Below are positions 19,059-29,313 of a stretch of 64,000 nt of DNA, in pieces. The position numbers were made by a program, and so were the translations under genes. The notes under the pieces are model-generated. The model did not search any database. It was not told the DNA's origin and worked only from the letters and a program-made list of their open reading frames with translations. How positions within the stretch are numbered: position 1 is the first letter of the stretch; each line of letters starts with the position of its first letter. Source of the DNA: Eurosta solidaginis (Eukaryota > Arthropoda > Insecta > Diptera > Tephritidae); assembly GCF_040869045.1 (NCBI RefSeq), contig NC_090319.1, positions 231,129,832 to 231,193,831 of the forward strand. Reading direction: 5' to 3'.

Positions 19059-22038
19059 TGTTACGTGGCTGACTGTTTGGGTGGTGAGGAGCGGCGGCAA
19101 GCAGGTATGCTTGCGGGCCCAGGCTAGCTCGTCGTCTTGGGCGGGGTATTGCACCACCGACCTCACCCGCAGCCACATGAACAAAATTGGGGTTCATACC
19201 TGCATGATGAAAAAAAGGGTGAAAGAAAAGCTGAAGAAGATATAAATAGACGTGAGGGGCAGAGTTAAGAGGGGAAAAAGATGGAGGCCTGTCCTGTCAG
19301 GTGGAGTCTACCCTCCCTCTGCAGTGCAACTTGCACTGCACCGTGGGCACTGTGCTGACTCCTATCTACTTACAGTGCCCCCAAGCCTGACACTAGTCTG
19401 TCCCCTGTCACTCAGTCATTTTTTTCTTTTACTCACCTTCACCTTACCTTGCCACGCGCAAGCGCAGCACCAACACCAAACCTACCAATTTAGCCCTGCA
19501 TTATGAAAAGATCTAAAATCTTCATCCATACATTATTCATTTATTAAAACAAGCTCAGAAAGGGAAGGTAAGCTAAAAGCTACGATTTCAAGAAAATGCT
19601 AAGTTTTAAATTAAACTACGCCGTAATACTAATTACACGTTTTCAATTCGAATGAAATTATTATTCGCGAAAAAAAACTTAACCAAAGTAAAAATAAATG
19701 TTGCCCTAAAGATCTACCAAATTAATCAATTCACAACAATTTTCCCTTTTTCTTCAATTTACGACCTACCCCAATGTCTTACTAACTAATCGGAAAACTT
19801 ATGGATACAATTCAAACGTGATAAAAGAAATTCCTTGCGCTACAAAAAAAAGGCAATAAAGTTAAAGCCCTAATCCTTGACCTATCTCAGTAACTGATGC
19901 AATTAAGAACGATGAAAAAGAAGAACGATAAAAAAAAACCAGTTTGGCAAAAGACAAAAATATGCCTGCATGTAGATACGTATGTGCATAAAATTGTGTA
20001 TGCAAATATATTACTGCTCTTTGTCAATTCCTATTCTTTTCAAATTTTTGAGTATAAATTAGGAATTGCAAGTCAATATATGTGCATACCAGCATATATA
20101 CTCAAAGAAAATAATATAAGTTTTACTCACTCACCATGTCACTCAATGTGTTGGAGGCGTCTTCAAGCTGTAGAGTAGATATGCTGAAAAGAGGAAAAGT
20201 TCAGAGCATACATGCTAGATACATACGTCTATTCAGCTCTCGATAACTCACTCGGTTTTGCAGTTCTGCAACGAGTGGGTTTGTAGTAACGAATCTACCA
20301 GCGTGGTGTTCATATGGCAAAAAAATATATGTTTAGAAAAAAATAATAAGCTATCAAAAAAAATGCCGGTATCTAACTACATTAACCGCGGTATATAGTG
20401 CCGATATCCCAAGGGACGATCCGGCAAGGCATATTGCCGTCAATTCTGGTAAACAAAAAAAAAAGTTTAATTCTCAAAATTTTACAATTTTGAGTTAGTC
20501 TCTCGTTGACTACTATATATGTGAAAATCTGCCAAAAAGGCAAAAAAAAAAAACTCCTAATGGTGAAATAGGCCCGGTTAAAAGGGGGATAAAATGAACG
20601 AATGAAAGCCGAAGCGAAATGAAGTGAACAAAATAAACAAAAGGGAATACAAATTTAATGAAAAAAAAGGAATTAGAAAAGGTCAAAGAAAATATTGTTT
20701 AACACAAAGAAAAGTAAAATCCCTGCTGTCCCCTTTTACAGATTTCCACCAAAAAAAATTCACCTAATTCAAAGAACACTACCTGTGTTTTCGTAACTTC
20801 AAACAATTCAGCAAAAAAAACTTATGACTAAAATAACAATAAAATTTGTAAATCTGTTCTTCCCGCCATTGCTGTTGTAGCCTTCCGTGGATGCCGTCGT
20901 TCTTCTAGACTTGAATGTTGTGAAGCTCTGTTGTTGTTGTCCTATGCGCAATTTACATTACCAGACTTTCCTTTGCCTACGGACAGGTTCAATTTTTGTT
21001 GCGAGCGATACCAAATAAATATATTTGAGCGCATATATATGTTTTGTGGTGTTGCTCATAGGTTTAGATATAGGTTGAATTGTGCTTGTTGTTCTTGCCG
21101 TGTGTTGCTCAGGAATATGCGCGAGTGCGTTGCCAGAAAAAATGAGGTTGTGGTTGTTGTAAACGTTGCGTGCCGTCGGTATGAAAATGTTGTGACGATT
21201 AATGTTGGCGTTGCCCGCCAATACCAAAATTCGTGTTGTTATTGTTGGAGCGGTATGTCGCTAACAAAAAAAAGATGCTGTAGTGGTTATTGCGGCCGCA
21301 TGTCGCCAATTTAAAAGCGGCGTAATAGTTGTTGTTGTGGTGCGCTGAATAATATACAAAATTCGTTGTGGCGGTCGTTGGTTGTTCAGGCTGGGTGCCG
21401 CCAAATGGTACGGTTTGTAGTAGTTGTTGCGTGGCCGATAAGCCGGAGATGGCTGTGCCCAGTGGATCCTACCAACTAGCAGGGTGACCTGGATCTGGCT
21501 GGCTACTTATCGCCTTTTGGTGAGGGTTTGGTTGATTCGGCGGTACATATCCCGAAACTATACTTCACGGCGCGGCAGGCACAATTTAAGAAAACTTTTT
21601 TTTTTTTTTTTTTCTTTACAAAATGGTAACTTTACGGTTTAATTCGCGCACTTTAACCGACTTTCTTCACGCACTTTTTAAAGGATTACTTTTTGGCAAC
21701 CACCACTGGACACTGTTAAAAATGCACTTTTGGCCCGTTGCCTAACGTTTTGCCTTTTTATCCTCTACCGTTCACACAACATAACACCTACACAGATACA
21801 TTTCGTTCGTGCCCTCACCGCAATGTTGCTATACCTTTGGCAACATTGTTGCAGTTAAAACCCACCTGATGCCGAACCGACTGGTCACTTCCGCTGCAAC
21901 ACTGTTGTCATAGCGTAGTGTAGATACATTCTTCGCAACATTGCAGCTGAAGCACGAACCTAGACACACTACACACAGATACGGACACACGCTACCATTC
22001 ACTCAAACCAGTATCTATGGTGAAAGGCTGTCGTTACA
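19059..22038 (-). repeat. G1 3' LTR
   Basis: 2980 bp, nearly identical to 29314-32409 but lacking 116 bp at position 21770 ('ctctaccg|ttcacac'). Ends TGTTACG...CGTTACA on the plus strand. It contains GTT-rich stretches (20925-21330) whose frames of about 90-130 residues are duplicated simply because the LTR is. Sequence internal to the LTR junction (22039 onward, read on the minus strand) is not purine-rich, so no standard polypurine tract precedes this LTR. Confidence 0.93.
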
Positions 22039-22656
22039 GGCTCGCAACCGCCGATGGTGCCTGCACTATGGAGCGTGTGCGTAAAAAGGGTCAGACGCAG
22101 CCTGTTGTTTCCCGTCCAATGTGTGGCCTCTACCCACGATTCAATGCCGGGCCTAATCTTATTGTCAGAGTCTCAAAGCTTGCCACTTGGAATAATTTTG
22201 TTGCAACATCAGGAACTAAGAAACTGGGCCACGGCTAACATGTACATCCTACTTAGACTATATCACAGATATAAACTAAACTAAAAACTAAACTAAAAAC
22301 TAGAAGGAAAATAAAATAAAGAAAATATCACAGATACAAAAAGTACATAAATAAAAAAATAAAATAAAATATCACAGATGGCGAAAAATTATAACAAAAT
22401 TATAAAGGAATATCACAGATCGTGTAGTCAAGTAGGTAAAAAGAGGTAACATAAGTAAATAAATAAAGTAAAAAAATGAATAAATGCAAAAATAATCAAA
22501 TAAATGAAAAAGTCAAGAAAAACAAAAATAATTTAATAAAATAATCACGTACATCAATAAGTTAGCAAATAAAATACGTCAATAAATAAATAAACTACGC
22601 CGATAAATAAATAAACAACATAGAACAAACGTACTAGAACTACAAAAAACATTGAA
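22039..22656 (-). other. G1 untranslated region between integrase and 3' LTR
   Basis: On the plus strand this is A-rich, with 'tatcacagat' recurring at about 22262, 22327, 22370 and 22411, and with repeated 'ataaataaataaac' near 22585-22620. No env-like frame is present. On the coding (minus) strand it is pyrimidine-rich, the opposite of a polypurine tract. Confidence 0.7.
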
Positions 22657-24036
22657 CTATTTTGCAAAAATGTCTTTAGCGTGGTATACGCCGATCTTTT
22701 TACCATTACTATCGCCAAGCTCGTACATCGAATTCCCGACAGTTTTTAGGACTATACATTTTATCTGTTTGGGAGCCAGCTTGGGGTTGTAGTTATCGAC
22801 TAGGGAACTCTGCTTAAAGTTTCGGCGATATACCACTTGTCCGATTTTAAACGTAACATCCCTACTCCTAGTGTTATATACTTTTTTACTTCTTTCGTGA
22901 GCCAACTTCAGCTCTTTCATTATCTTGCTTCGCAACAATTGTAGTCTGTCATTATTTGTTTCTATTTCAACGTCAACATCTTTCAGTGCGCCCAACTTTC
23001 GGTATAGCTCGTATGATGCAGCATGCTGTATCATAGGCATACCGAAAGTGGCATAGTACGACGACATGTTGATGGCGGAATGTGCAACGCTGCGGAGGGC
23101 AAATGCGGAATCTGTAACATACTTGTCCCAGTTTTTCTGATTATCCTTTATGAAGGATCGGATGATTTGTAGAACTGATCGATTTACCCTCTCCGCAGCG
23201 TTACCCTGAGGCGAGAAAAATGCCGTCTTTATATGTTTTGTGCCGTACTTTTCTAAAAAGCTGTTGAACCTTTCAGCTACGAATTGTTTTCCATTATCAG
23301 AATGGATATATTCGGGCACGCCGAATATATGGAAAACATCCCTTTCCAAAAACTTTATAACCGCCGCTGAAGTTGCCTTTCTCATCGGTTCTAAGAATAC
23401 AAACTTAGTAAAATGATCTAAACACACAAAGACGTACACATTACCATCACTACTACGAGGGTAAGGGCCCATAAAGTCAATAAACAAACGTTGGAAAGGT
23501 CGTTGGGTAAGCTTTTGCTTTCCCATTAGTGGTTGTTTGAATACATTTTGTGTCTTGTTTATTTTGCAGGTTTCACAATCATTGACATGTGCGCACACAT
23601 CAGATACCATGCCTGGCCAATAATACTTTTGACGCAGTCGGGATAGGGTCTTATGTATGCCACCATGGCCAGCAGAAGGTGAGCCGTGTGACAATTCCAC
23701 TAGCCCCGGTCGCAACCCCGACGGAACCCACAGCTTCCAGGTCTGGTCCGCTAGAAGATCGTCCCCCCTGTCAAATTGCGTCCGTTTGTATACATAACCG
23801 TCCGATAGACATAGGTCGGGGAGCTTTTCTTTGTTTTCAGTCACCGTTTTTCGAAGCTCTTTGTACTCCTCCGACTCAAAGTACGGTGACTCGAGGCATA
23901 CGTCCATCACACGGTCATTCGTCAATATTTCGTCCATGTGCATCCATGAAAGTGTGTCGGGAACCACGTTCTGCGCACCTTTTCTGTGTTCAATATTGAA
24001 GTCATAGGCTTGTAGTTTTAGACTCCATCTTGCCAA
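22657..24036 (-). pseudogene. G1 RNase H end plus integrase
   Basis: A 459-residue frame. Residues 1-30 are the end of the RNase H/connection region ('ARWSLKLQAYDFNIEHRKG', 'VPDTLSW'). The zinc-binding HHCC domain has H117, H124, C154 and C157 ('CETCKINK'). The integrase core has the catalytic triad D187 ('LFIDFMGPYP'), D247 ('YIHSDNGKQF') and E282 ('GNAAERVNRS'). The C-terminal 'IGQVVYRRNFKQS...YNPKLAPKQI' is the GPF/GPY-like module. All three catalytic residues are present, so this part looks undamaged. It is separated from upstream pol by one in-frame TAG (24043-24045). Integrase inserts cDNA into the host chromosome. Confidence 0.93.
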
Positions 24037-24042
24037 CCTACC

Positions 24043-24264
24043 CTACAGATCTTTCTGATTCATCAGCCATTTAAGGCTGGCATGATCAGTTATGATGGTG
24101 AATGGGGTTCCCTCCACATATGGTCGAAATCGTTTTACGCTTACTACGGCAGCGTAGCACTCCAGTTCGGTGATGCTGTAGTTCTTCTGTGCTTTGTTCA
24201 GTTTTGCCGACACGTACGCGATTGGTTTTTCGTTCTGGTCATCGTCCAGTTGAAACAAAACCAA
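24043..24264 (-). pseudogene. G1 RNase H core fragment
   Basis: A 73-residue frame containing 'VLFQLDDDQNEKPIAYVSAK', 'YSITELECYAAVVSVKRFRP' and 'FTIITDHASLKWLMNQKDL', the standard Ty3/Gypsy RNase H, including the conserved Glu (ITELE) and TDH. Its N-terminal half is in the previous frame and is joined through an indel at the 8-A tract (plus 24263-24270). Its end is a TAG in frame with the integrase fragment. Confidence 0.9.
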
Positions 24265-25862
24265 AAAAAACTGACGGAGTCAGTTGATGCATCACATTGA
24301 ATATAAAATTTTCTGTTGAAATCAGGGTGTGTAAGCACTGGTGCCGAAATCAACCTTTGCTTCAAAATTTCAAAAGATTTCACCGCTTCGTCAGTCATAG
24401 TGAATTTCTTAATTTTGTCTTTCTTGAGGCAGTCGTGCAGCGGAGCTGCAATAGTCGCATAGTCCTGTATGAAACGTCGGTACCAGCCCGACATGCCTAG
24501 GAACCGTCGTAGTTGCTTCGGGGTTTTAGGTGTAGGAAAGTCCCTCACGGCTGCCACCTTATTGGCGTCTGTCCTAATGCAACCGTCCCCTACTACGTAC
24601 CCAAGATATCGCACCTCTTTATAACAAAATTTGCTTTTTTCTACATTGATCGTTAATCTAGCTTCCCTAAGACACCGATCGACCTTTTCCAATAAACACA
24701 TATGAGACTCAAAATCTATAGAACAAACTAACAAATCATCAAGATAGACAAAGACACTTTCACGTAAAGCGGCCGGAATGACCTTGTCCATAAGACGACA
24801 CATACGTTGTGCTGCATTGCACAACCCGAAAGGCATCACAGTGAATTGGTATAGGGGTCGGCCTGGGACAGTGAAGGCTGTCTTCTCACGTGACTTGGGA
24901 TCGAGGGGAATCTGCCAGAAAGCATCCTTCAGATCAATTGCGGAGATATATCTAGTGTTTTGCAGGCGGCTCAGGATTACATCAATGTGGGGCAAGGGGT
25001 ATGCATCTTTGATTGTCCTTTCGTTCACTTTTCGTGCGTCTAAACAAAGCCGATTTTTGGTGCCCTTGATCACTAACGAAACTGGTGAGTTCCAGCTGCT
25101 GTTGGACTCCTCTATTACTCCCATTCTCAGCATTCGGTCCAGCTCTGCGTATATTAGCTTTTGGATGGCGGGTGAAATGGGATAGTGACGTTGCTTAACT
25201 GGCAGGTTCTCATCGACAACTTCGATAACATGCTCTTCCTTGTCTGTTCGGCCTAACCCTAATACCGCGAAGGACGGGAATTGGGCTTTCACACGCTCCA
25301 ACGTGTTACTCTCTTCGGTCGTTAAGACATGCTGAACGGCGTCGAAAGACAGATCACCCCCAGCGGGAACGAGCTCAGCCACACTAGCAACATTGTCACA
25401 AATATTCACACCCTTACTCACAACATTCATACCAAAGGCCTGCCAAAAATCTACTCCCAAATAAACTTCTTGTTGTAGATCAGGTACAATTAAAAATTCT
25501 AACTCTTTTGTGGAACCATCCCACAAGACAGGTAACCTTATTACCCCTACCACGGCGGTGTCTGCCCCATTTTCCGTCCGGATATTTTGACCCCTGATTG
25601 GCACAATCAGGGCCCCTAAACAGCAGGCACTCGCCCCTGAGTCCAGGAGTGCCAGGACCTCGTGGCTTCCTATCTCTGTTTTCGCAAAAAACCTGTTATC
25701 CCCTTTTACTGTAACTATGGTGGCAACAATCTTACTTCTTAACCTTTTAAAATATTTTCTTTTCTCTCGCATTTTCCTAATTTTTTCAAAATTCCTACTA
25801 TTCTTCTTCTCCATATCTATTGTTTCGCAAAATATTCTACGCCTTGCTTCTTCATATTCCAT
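24198..25862 (-). pseudogene. G1 protease and reverse transcriptase
   Basis: A 554-residue frame. The aspartic protease active site is 'VLALLDSGASACC' near residue 72. The RT fingers and palm follow: 'MGVIEESNSSWNSPVSLVIK', 'RLCLDARKVNERT', 'ISAIDLKDAFWQIPLD', 'PFGLCNAAQRMCRLMDKVIP', 'VFVYLDDLLVCS' (catalytic YLDD) and 'YLGYVVGDGCIRTD'. Then the connection 'KQLRRFLGMSGWYRRFIQ', with RNase H starting at 'FYIQCDASTDS'. After this the frame is lost at the A8 tract (24263-24270). All visible RT catalytic residues are intact. Confidence 0.93.
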
Positions 25863-25957
25863 TTTTCTTTGATGTAAACTTTTTATTTCCCTTTTCTCCT
25901 TTTTATGCTCTATTGGTTTCGCAACTGCGACCTCATTTTCTATTCTTTTTAATATTT

Positions 25958-26167
25958 TTACTCCCTTGTGGCCGGGTTGTGTGTTTCCTGGCTGGAGCCC
26001 CCGGTTATTTCCGCCAGCTTCATGTTTCCCTTGTTGGGTTTAAAAACACAGAAAGACGTATTACTACCACAAGCAAAACAAAGCATACTGTGAAACTGGG
26101 ACGAACATTTATTTGGCTTTTGTGCTTCTGCCGGGTTTTTCTCAAAAAAAATCCACCGGCATGCCAC
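25958..26167 (-). pseudogene. G1 gag nucleocapsid-like segment
   Basis: The frame continues Gag after a shift at the A8 tract (plus 26144-26151). It contains the second of two 'CFxCG' motifs ('MLCFACGSNTSFCVFKPNKG'); the first ('LCFSCGMP') lies at the end of the preceding frame. These resemble degenerate zinc knuckles, but I cannot place the His/Cys pair with confidence. It ends with a stop soon after 'SSQETHNPATRE'. Confidence 0.6.
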
Positions 26168-26570
26168 ACGAAAAACACAACATTAAATGAAACGGTGACG
26201 CACAAAAGGAATTTAACGTGGACTTAGTCACATTTGGAATAACAGATGGACCTGGGACACTGGAATTGACAGGGGTTTGGTGCTGGGTCTGGGATTGGGG
26301 TTGGGGTCTTCTGTTGAAGGCTTCTATCTTCCTGTCGCCTAAGTTTTCCTGTAGTTCTGACTCCTCGAACACTATCTCATTCACTGCCCTACTACTCCTA
26401 TTTTTATTTTCTTTCATAAGTTTTTCGGCTCTCCTGCACTCAGTCTTGAGCTCCGCCAGAGAGTCTATTTTTAGGGCGAAGGTCAAGTTGGCCAGGTATG
26501 GTTTGAGATTTCCCCTGACTATGCCAACCAGCTCCTTCTCAGGGATTCGCGTCCGCAAGCGGAAAGTCAT
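26142..26570 (-). pseudogene. G1 gag, third segment (capsid C-terminus)
   Basis: A 142-residue frame: 'FRLRTRIPEKELVGIVRGNL' and 'KPYLANLTFALKIDSLAELK', then 'ECRRAEKLMKEN'. This is the typical end of a Gypsy capsid domain (VRGNL..YL), followed by a Gln/Pro-rich linker and the first CFxCG motif. It follows the preceding segment by a one-base shift around 26585-26590: the upstream frame reads to 'GETFDLRGNT' and then stops. Confidence 0.85.
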
Positions 26571-26571
26571 A

Positions 26572-27315
26572 TCATGTATTTCCCCGTAGGTCGAAAGTTT
26601 CGCCGGGTTGCTGCTTCCGTTCCATCATTTCACGGATTATTTCATAGTCGGACTCGGCGGTCTTAAAGTGGCTTAGCAGCTCGGCTTTCAGTCCGAAGTA
26701 CCCAAAATCGGGATCTTCGGAATGATCCTCGAGTATCTGCCAATACCACCTCAAGGCACCGCCGGAAACCAGACAATGAAAGTCCGTGAAAAGCTGGAAG
26801 TAGGAAATGTTATGTTGTTGGCGCATTCGTTCAACCCGGAATATGAAACTTTCGACGGTCATCCCTTTCTTAGTCCCGTCAAATTTTATGTGCCACTTCT
26901 CCAAATCGAGCTTTTTCCACCTTGGCGGTTCATTCGGGTCTCTTGTGTCTCGTGCCCCCACCGAGGCCTGATTAGACGATGGTCCATTGGCACGACCGGC
27001 AGTTGCGCAGGCTAGGCGTTCGGGAGTGGATGCCCCAGCAGGTTGACTGCCCAGGGGATGCACGGTGGTTTCCATCTCTGCCACTCTACCGCTAAGGTTC
27101 CCAACGTTGGTTTTTATGCCTCGGACTTCCCTTGCTATCTCAGACACCAGGTCTTGCTGCTGTGCCATCATCGCCATCATCCGGCTCAGTTGCTCCACGT
27201 TAGACATGGCATTAGCATTTTCAGTCACAGTACCAGGCGGATTTCCAACGCTGGAGCCCGAAATGGCTTGTTGCGGTCTCCCCTGTGCCACCTCGCCCCC
27301 CCCCCCCCCCAACAC
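26572..27315 (-). pseudogene. G1 gag, second segment (matrix/capsid)
   Basis: A 247-residue frame. It has a coiled-coil-like N-terminal part ('VEQLSRMMAMMAQQQDLVSE', 'REVRGIKTNVGNLSGRVAEM') and a capsid-type domain: 'PPRWKKLDLEKWHIKFDGTK', 'VESFIFRVERMRQQHNI', 'FHCLVSGGALRWYWQILEDH', 'ELLSHFKTAESDYEIIREMM'. Its start lies in the 15-C tract (27296-27310), where the frame changes from the first segment. A related relic lies at 33300-34170. Confidence 0.88.
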
Positions 27316-27682
27316 TCCCCTCCCCCGTGTCGGACATTTGACACAAGAGATCGATTTTTTGAGAGAAGTTCAAACTATTGCTGGATTCGTTGAAGGACAG
27401 TCCGCTTGCGAACGTCACCCTCTGGATACGTTCGGGGTCGATGGACGAAAAGATCCGGGACTGGCACCTGTCGAAGTAGACAGTCGGGACAAAGTCAACT
27501 GGCCGCGGAATGCCAGTGTCGATCTGGTCGAACACAGACCCTACTACAATGTTTTCAAACTCTCGCCTTTCTACCGCCTTCGATTGGCTGTGCGTAACAC
27601 GCCTATTGGTGCTTAGCACCCCTAGACCACCAGAAATCCTGTCCTCCGGAACCTTACCTGCCTCCTTGTCTTTGGCAGACAT
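27221..27682 (-). pseudogene. G1 gag, first segment (true start)
   Basis: A 153-residue frame beginning at ATG 27682, with 'GGLGVLSTNRRVTHSQSKA', 'VVGSVFDQIDTGIPRPVDFV' and 'FNESSNSLNFSQKIDLLCQM' before Gly-rich sequence coded by the poly-G (plus 27296-27310). Beyond the homopolymer the frame is out of register with the rest of Gag. The paralogous relic at 33805-34044 matches this N-terminal region, which supports its being coding. Confidence 0.82.
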
Positions 27683-29300
27683 TCACCAACTAATAAACCC
27701 AACGAGCTACACCCCAAACGTCCACTAGCAACTAGTAAAAATCCAAAAAAAAAACAACGTTCGTAGGTGCAACGCACCACTAGATGAACATAAGCAAAAT
27801 GCAAATGATATAAAGGACCAGCTTATATTTTGGGCAAGATTCAGAAATGCAAAATTCCACGGAAATTAAAAAAAATTATTAGAAGTAAAAAAAGTTATAA
27901 AAGTAAAACCAATAATTTAGTAATTAGGTATTTGTACTTACATAAACGTAAATGGGTATATGCACCGGAATTCAAGACTGAGAGATAGATAATCAAGCAA
28001 GCACTAAATCTTGCCTGAGTCGTATAAAAAAAACTTTAATCTGTGTAAATAAAAAAACTTAAAGGTACCCGAATAGCGAGGATATATAAATAACGAAACT
28101 AAAAATCAGATTCATAAGACAGAATATATATAGAAATTCAAATACTTATTATTTTATAAACTGCGTGTTATAATATATAGTGTGTGGTAGGTGTATGTAT
28201 TTATGTAGATGAGTGTAATGTACGGTTTTAAGTTATATGCTTAAAAGCGTTTGTATGGATGTACTAACAGCAATAGTCGGGTCGGAACTAATCCACTGTA
28301 AGACCTACCGAAAAACTATGCTTATTATTACTAACCGCAACCAAAAAAAAGATATAAAAAGAAATAAAATGAACAGTATGTTTATAGTAAGAAAATCCAA
28401 GATTATAAAAAAACTAGATGATGCAACTTGGATACACCATCTCTATGACGTATTGTCCTGTCAGCTACCTATCGATACAAAATAATGACAGAGCGGTTTA
28501 AAAGGTCGAACCAAACCCAAAAAAAAAAAAAAAACAACTTTTGCTTAAAAACAAAATTTAAATGAGGATATATATGTATATTGGTGTGTGGTGCTGCCTT
28601 GGCGAAGGTCATGTGAAGGCGATTAGTCCGTATCTATCCATCGTCCGTGTCCATTTTCGGTCCCCGTACTGTCCTTTAGGCGTGGCACTACACGCCCGGT
28701 GACGAATCGCGAAGTGTGGCTGCCACACCTCCCTACTCTCATCGTGGCGACTTGCTTCAAACCTCACTTACCGATAATGCTGGGATCACCGGTAAGGTAG
28801 CTTGAACAGTCGTCACGATCTCCTAACTAACGTCCGTCTCTCTAATTGTGTGCCATACCAAGTACCACCTACTCGGATTAAAATCCAAACAGGGAACCCC
28901 GGTACGGTCACTCAGCTTTCTCCTACTCTTTTTTGTCATGATGCCACAAACTGCCAGGGTTAATCCCAGTAGCGATGCCATCATGCCAGTCCCTGTCCAA
29001 AGTCAGAAGAAGGAAATGAAACAAAGTTTAGAGGGGTAAGAGAGATAACCGAAATATATAAAACAAAAAAAAAAAAAAAAGAAGATAGTTACTAAAGGAA
29101 TAAAAAAAATAAAGAGTCGGGATAAGAAAAGAAAATCAATCTAAGTGGGCTATTAACGTTGAAAATACAAAAGGCAAAAATTGGAAGCATTAATTGAGAT
29201 AAAAAAAAACTGCAAAGCAAACTATAAATTTAGGAATGATTAAGAAAGAAAAAATAAGATGGAAGGACAAAAAAAACTAAAGAGGTTATCGGGCTATAAG
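27683..29300 (-). other. G1 leader between PBS and gag
   Basis: About 1.6 kb, A/T-rich except for a GC-richer block at 28590-28850 ('gaaggcgattagtccg', 'cgcgaagtgtggctgcca'). No long frame. The 82-codon plus-strand frame at 28237-28485 is Lys/Asn-rich and unconvincing. A poly-A stretch at 29066-29080 reads as T on the coding strand. Confidence 0.7.
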
Positions 29301-29312
29301 CGTTGGGCGCCA
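29301..29312 (-). other. G1 primer-binding site (tRNA-Lys type)
   Basis: Read on the minus strand from 29312, TGGCGCCCAACG follows the 5' LTR after one base. It is complementary to the 3' end of animal tRNA-Lys (...CGTTGGGCGCCA), as I recall that tRNA. The match is 12 bases and then diverges. Confidence 0.85.
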
Positions 29313-29313
29313 T

